Shown here: in pieces, positions 59,553-64,000 of the stretch
Layout: the number at the start of each line of letters is the position of its first letter
How positions within the stretch are numbered: the first letter of the stretch is position 1
Origin: Microdochium bolleyi
Lineage: Eukaryota; Ascomycota; Sordariomycetes; Xylariales; Microdochiaceae
Direction: 5' to 3'
Length of the DNA: 64,000 bases
Assembly (NCBI GenBank): GCA_001566295.1
Contig: KQ964249.1
Span: 2,232,001 to 2,296,000 of the forward strand
Made by a program: the position numbers and the translations under genes
Notes under the pieces: generated by a model
What the model was told of the DNA's origin: nothing
The model's input: only the letters and a program-made list of their open reading frames with translations
The model's database searches: none

Positions 59553-62500
59553 ATGCGGCTCACATACTCGTGGGTGGCACTCTGTGCCAACACCATCGTC
59601 AACGGCCAGTTCTCTGGCTGGTTCCAGGACCAAGTGAACACCACGCTCTGTCGATGGCCGAATCTCCGAGGTAGGATGCCGCATAGTTACATGCTCCATG
59701 GCCCGGTGAGGCTAGTGACTGACACTAGACACAGTCTCTGCGATCAAGGACACCGTGTATATGGACGGCGGCATCATATACTGGGCGCCCGGCTTGAGTA
59801 ACGGTACATACAGAGTGCCTACCCCAGATGGTCAGTGGAGATAGCCCTCTCAAGGCTTCAACCCCGTGCGAGCAGCGCATCAATTCTGACACTCTGGGCT
59901 CTGTTGCAGACAACACCCTCGCATTGGTCTACAAACTGAACTTCAGCAAGCCCTTCAACACGACTGCTGACTTCAACTACACAACACTGCTGGAGCACAT
60001 GCCCAAGGGAGGCAGTGGAAATGCTGGGACAAACATTGCCCCTAACTACCAGGACGGTGCAATGCTCGCCAACGACCACGAGTTTTTCCTCTACGGAGGC
60101 GCACACCGGCAGTCTGCGATCTACAAGCCACAGGCCGCGGACGATGTGTTGGGATACAGACTGTCCCAATACATCGACTCAGCCACACCAGGGCAGTTCT
60201 TCCCAGGCGCTTTTAATGGCCAGCTGCCTCCGAACATTACGAGATACGTCACATACGGTGCTGCCGCCAATGCACCGTCGGAGCAGAAAGCCTGGTACGT
60301 CGGCGGCATGCGATCGGCGTCAAGCGGACCTCTATTCACGATGACATACAACGAGACTTTCCTGGCAACGAATGCCTCGCAGCATCTCATCACCCTCGAC
60401 ATGACTCGCCAGAACTTTGAGAAATGGTCCAACGTGTCGATACCTCCAGCGATGATGGCCCGGGCCAACCCCGAGGCCATCTGGGTGCCCGTTGGGGAGC
60501 AAGGAATACTGGCTGTTGTCGGAGGCGTCACGTTCCCCTCGTACAGCACGGGTCGCAACAGATCAGTGAACCCCGGGCAGAGTGTAAGTGGCTCTTAACA
60601 ATACCGCGTGGAGCTCAAGTTCTGACGTCCTCCCAGCAAATCGACAGCCCAAAGTTCATGCAGACCATTGACATCTACGACGTAGCCTCGAATAAATGGT
60701 TCAAGCAGGCCACCAGCGGCGATGCCCCGGGCCAACTAGCGCAGGGCTGTGCAGTCCTGGCCACGGCCGAAGACTACTCGAGTTTCAATATCTACTGGTA
60801 CGGAGGTTTCCCGGCGCTCGAGATTGACCAGAATTACGAAGACACGGTCTGGGTCCTCTCCCTGCCGTCGTTCACATGGACCAAGCTCGCAACGGGGACG
60901 CCAGAACACGCTCGGATCGGCCACAAATGTGTCCGCCCATATCCAGACCAGATGATGGTGATAGGTGGGCAGGCCCAGAATGCGAGGGGAACTATCCCGT
61001 GTCTGGATGGTGCCATCCAGGTATTTAACTTGACATCAGCTCAGTGGATTAGCTCATATGACCCGTCCGTGTACATGAGCAGCTACAGGATCCCCGAGAT
61101 GGTCGTGCAGGTCATTGGTGGCACGAGCGCGGGCGGTGCCACCCAAAGCAAGCCGAAGGTGGGCGGCTGGGACGACCCGAAGCTCGGCGAGATCTTTGCA
61201 AAGCCATACAACAAGGACAAGCTCACGACGTATTTTCCCTACGCTGTCGCCCCAGGGCCCCCACCAGGCCGCACAGATATCGTGGCGAGTGGCAGCGGGC
61301 TTCCGTCCTGGGTGGCACCCGTCCTGGGCGTGGTCCTCGGCCTGGTCTTCCTCTCCGCGCTGATCGTGGCTGTCATGCTGTACCGCCGCCGCAAGCTGCT
61401 CAGGAACAACGGTGGAACGACTACTGTCTCGACAGCCGACGACAATGGGGGCCGGATCATGTCGTGGATCCGCGGACAGCACAGCGAGAAGGCACCTACT
61501 GTCATGACAGAGGACACGACCCTGCATCTGAACGACCTGGACACCAAGATCGCGCCCATGGTAGCGCAGAGTCATGCCACGGGTCGGTCGACTGTTGCTA
61601 CTCATGAAGCACCAGACAACACATTCTATGAGATGGCCGGTAAGTCCTTGCCAGTCCCCACCTTGCGAAGCATCATGTCCGAGACTGATTCTTTTGGTTT
61701 TCCACATAGATACATCCCGCCGCCATGAACTAAGCGACACCGGCCTGACGCCCGTCGAGCACACCAGCAAGCACTCGCACTTTGGTAGACGTCCGCCGTA
61801 CCCTTCTAACCGCTCTGGATCATGGCAGTCCGGCGGCGCAGCTGCGCGGGACCACGCTCGCTCCGTGAGCCCTCCCAACGGCGAGCATCCTGACTCGCCG
61901 CCACCCGGCACCCAGCCCATCAGCAACCCGAGCAGCGGGAGCCTCGCCCTCGGAGGGCCCGGTGGCGCCAGCGCGGTCCACTCGTCCGCCGGCTCCATGA
62001 CCGCCCCCGCGGCGGCCGGCCTCCCGCCTTTTGCAGACCAGCAGCAGTACCAACCGCAGCACCACGAAGACTTCCAGGAACTGGACGCCGGACAGACGAG
62101 GCCGCCGCCGCAGCAGGAGGCCCGTTCGCAGCAGCCCTCGTCGACGCCGAACCGCAACACCGTGATCAGCGGCATCTCGGCCCTGAGCGAGCAGGACCGC
62201 ACGCACCTCCGGCACCTGAGCGCCTCGACTGTCAGCTCTGCCACCGCGACGATGCCCAATTCGGCCGGCCTGGTCAGCGGGTTCCAGCAGCACCAGCAAC
62301 ATGACCACGACCAGACGCAACTGACCTCCCAGACGGCCGATTACACACCAGTATCGCCGTCCGCGATCGGGACCATGGACACGCGTGGGTTCGGGGACCT
62401 CGGCGGCACCGGTGCCGGCCTGCCGGTGAGCCCGCCCACGGCCGAGGAACGCGAGGGTGTGGACTATCTCACCTCCCAGCCCGTGAGGAACCAGCCAGAG

Positions 62501-62581
62501 CGGCGGAGCGTCTTCCACGAGCAAGACACGGGAGATGTTCCTCCCACGCACGGCGGGGACGGACAGCAGCAAAGACACTAG
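59553..62581 (+). CDS. Kelch-type membrane protein with long cytoplasmic tail
   Basis: Five exons, 59553-59670, 59735-59830, 59910-60583, 60637-61639 and 61710-62581, give 920 residues. The joins read NLRVSAIKD, PTPDDNTLAL, PGQSQIDSP and EMAGDTSRR. The chosen ATG gives a short, weakly hydrophobic leader (MRLTYSWVALCANTIVNGQ) before QVNTTLCRW, the usual start of the mature family. The ectodomain (to about 518) has kelch/galactose-oxidase-like strands (VYMDGGIIYW, EFFLYGG, IYWYGGFPALE, MMVIGGQAQ) and many N-glycosylation sites. One transmembrane segment lies at about 521-545 (VAPVLGVVLGLVFLSALIVAVML), then YRRRK and a disordered Pro/Ser/Gln-rich tail of about 375 residues. It is probably a cell-surface sensor or scaffold; function is unknown. 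Confidence 0.88.
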
Positions 62582-63550
62582 CAAGCTGGGAGGGCGCTCG
62601 AACGGGGAAAATGGGAAGAGTGGAAAACAGGATGCAAGGTTTTTTCTTTTTTTCTTTTTGGTTTTTCTGTGCATTGTTGGATACAGTTCTGCCGGTTTCT
62701 GGCGATAGATCGATTTTCTTTTCCAAGGTTGCAGCTCTGCAACCTTGACGTATAATGACTTTGACGGCCGGGCGACAGAACCTATCCGCCTTGCTATTGT
62801 TGCTTCAAATTGCTTCGCTCCGACGATGAACAAGATGACAGCAATCACATACATGCCTGCCGAAAAGAGAATGCAACCATGGCTGAGATCGTCGTAAGCA
62901 GAATTATTTCTGCTCTGCCGGACTTGTTTTGTGATTCATGCTTAAGTGGCCGCTACAGATGGAGCTACACCAGGACCACCCGTCAGCGGCCTGCTCCTAG
63001 CTACTGCGGCGTCCTCGGGGAGATGACTTGTACTAGCCAAGGTCTCCTTGACAAGATGGATATTGCCGACGTAGGTAGATGCGATGTGTTCCCGCTCACA
63101 GCGCCCAGCAGTTCCCTGGGGCGTTTCCGTATGCCTCCATAGACGTTGTAAGTCTGCTGCTCGCGGCTTGTCTGCTCTTGCTTGCGCGGTGGGCAATGTA
63201 TGCTGTATGGCAGAGCCTAGGCGGATATCTGCGCTAAGAATAACGACCTTGTGTCAGAGGTATATGACACAACGAGCGTCTTGCTCTCGACAAGATTCGC
63301 ATAACATCTGACACTCGGAACGTCGTCCGTGAGAATCTGCTGCCCGGTCGCACAACCTCGATAGCAGGGCGTTGGCCGGTCCTGAGAGCATGGTAGAAGT
63401 CTGCGAAGCGCGCACTCAAGCGACAGTGACTCTTCGCCACGGCCTGCTTCTTTCTGTCGCGCTCATCGCGCGCATTCTGTGAGAAGTCCTTCATGATCGC
63501 CTCCAGAGGTTGTTACAGCTGCACAGCTGCAATCACGCATCTGCAGAACT
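62582..63550. other. Convergent spacer at the right end
   Basis: 3' regions of the kelch gene and of the partial gene at the edge. A T-rich stretch (62,640-62,670) and an inverted GGTTGCAG/CTGCAACC pair near 62728-62744 are present; the latter could form a small hairpin in the kelch 3' UTR. No coding sequence is recognised. Confidence 0.5.
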
Positions 63551-64000
63551 TCATTTGCCGCGGCCCCGTCCCCGACCTCGTCCGCCACGCCCGCCTCGGC
63601 CACCCCGGCCGCGCCCGCGGCCTCTGCCTCTTGCCGCAGTGCTTCTCGTGGTCTTTGGTGCCGCCGCCACTTTGCGGGTTCGCTTCTCGACTCCGCTCTG
63701 TGCTTCTGGCTCTTCTTCGTCGTCCTTGTCGTCGCTGTCGTCGCTGTCTTGCTTATCTGCATCATCTGGATCTTCATCATCCTGGTTCTCGTCGTCGTCC
63801 TCGCCATCTTCGTCCTCCTCCTCCTCTTCCTCCTCCTCGTCATCTTCGTCGTTGTCCTTATCCTTGCTCTCTGCGTCGTCACTGTCGGCATTTTTGCTTT
63901 CTGATTCATCATTATCTTCACTGTCCTCCTCCACTTCATCCTCGACTTTATCCTTGGTATCATGTGCTTTGGCTGCAGCACGCTTCGAGCTGCGCGTACC
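63551..64000 (-). CDS. C-terminal part of an acidic, GRG-tailed protein (partial)
   Basis: 149 codons and the stop are inside the window; the gene continues past the right edge. The visible part begins TRSSKRAAAKA, passes through an Asp/Glu/Ser stretch of about 75 residues and ends with KRTRKVAAAPKTTRSTAARG followed by about 24 residues of RG/GRG repeats and a final Lys. Acidic-then-RGG architecture suggests a nuclear or nucleolar protein that touches RNA, DNA or histones. Without the upstream domains no family can be named. Confidence 0.7.
   Translation of the reverse strand, partial: GTRSSKRAAAKAHDTKDKVEDEVEEDSEDNDESESKNADSDDAESKDKDNDEDDEEEEEEEEDEDGEDDDENQDDEDPDDADKQDSDDSDDKDDEEEPEAQSGVEKRTRKVAAAPKTTRSTAARGRGRGRGRGGRGGRGGRGRGRGRGK

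Overview
The window reads as nuclear DNA of a filamentous ascomycete (Pezizomycotina, probably a Sordariomycete). The reasons are short introns of about 50-120 nt with GTRNGT-type donors and CTRAC-type branch sites, genes on both strands separated by 0.3-4 kb, typical fungal families (Hsp88-type Hsp110, the sterol C-22 desaturase Erg5, a Xi-class glutathione transferase, a GPI-anchored Thr-rich wall protein, a membrane kelch protein), and no operons, tRNAs, CRISPR arrays or recognisable transposons. The species cannot be named from the sequence alone. All exon models were built by hand from reading frame, splice signals and protein-family continuity.

Layout. 1-7.2 kb: set3 (PHD+SET, intronless, +) and alg7 (dolichol-P GlcNAc-1-P transferase, -). 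7.2-14.5 kb: an accessory-looking stretch with an 18-bp tandem repeat, an APH-fold kinase-like gene (+) and, convergent to it, an unusual membrane protein whose N-terminus resembles the winged-helix part of fungal NACHT/STAND proteins but which has no NTPase (-). 14.5-22.8 kb: hsp88/SSE1 and a DDB1/CPSF-A superfamily protein (MMS1_N type), both -. 25.6-29.5 kb: a TBC1D20/Gyp8-like RabGAP (+) and vps52 (-). 31.6-38.7 kb: four + genes in a row, eIF5A, rrn7, ubiquitin-L40 fusion and a Yip1-family protein. 39.5-50.2 kb: four - genes, a mitochondrial rhodanese, erg5, an Ecm4/Xi-class GST and uba1. 53.0-62.6 kb: a GPI-type Thr/Ser-rich surface protein (-) and a kelch membrane protein (+), transcribed away from each other across a 3.9-kb gap. 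63.6-64 kb: the C-terminal end of an acidic, GRG-rich protein that runs off the window.

Most genes are single-copy housekeeping functions: transcription (set3, rrn7), translation (eIF5A, L40), ubiquitin and protein folding (uba1, ubiquitin, hsp88), ER/Golgi trafficking and glycosylation (alg7, Gyp8-like, vps52, Yip1-like) and ergosterol (erg5). They share no obvious pathway and the order looks like normal fungal gene order.

The most notable observations are: a ubiquitin-L40 start codon split by an intron (A|TG) followed by a 7-nt microexon; a general pattern of introns at or beside start codons in several strongly expressed genes, including a GST whose likely cytosolic ATG abuts a splice site and whose upstream in-frame exon encodes a mitochondrial-type presequence; and the NTPase-less STAND-like membrane protein next to an APH-type kinase.
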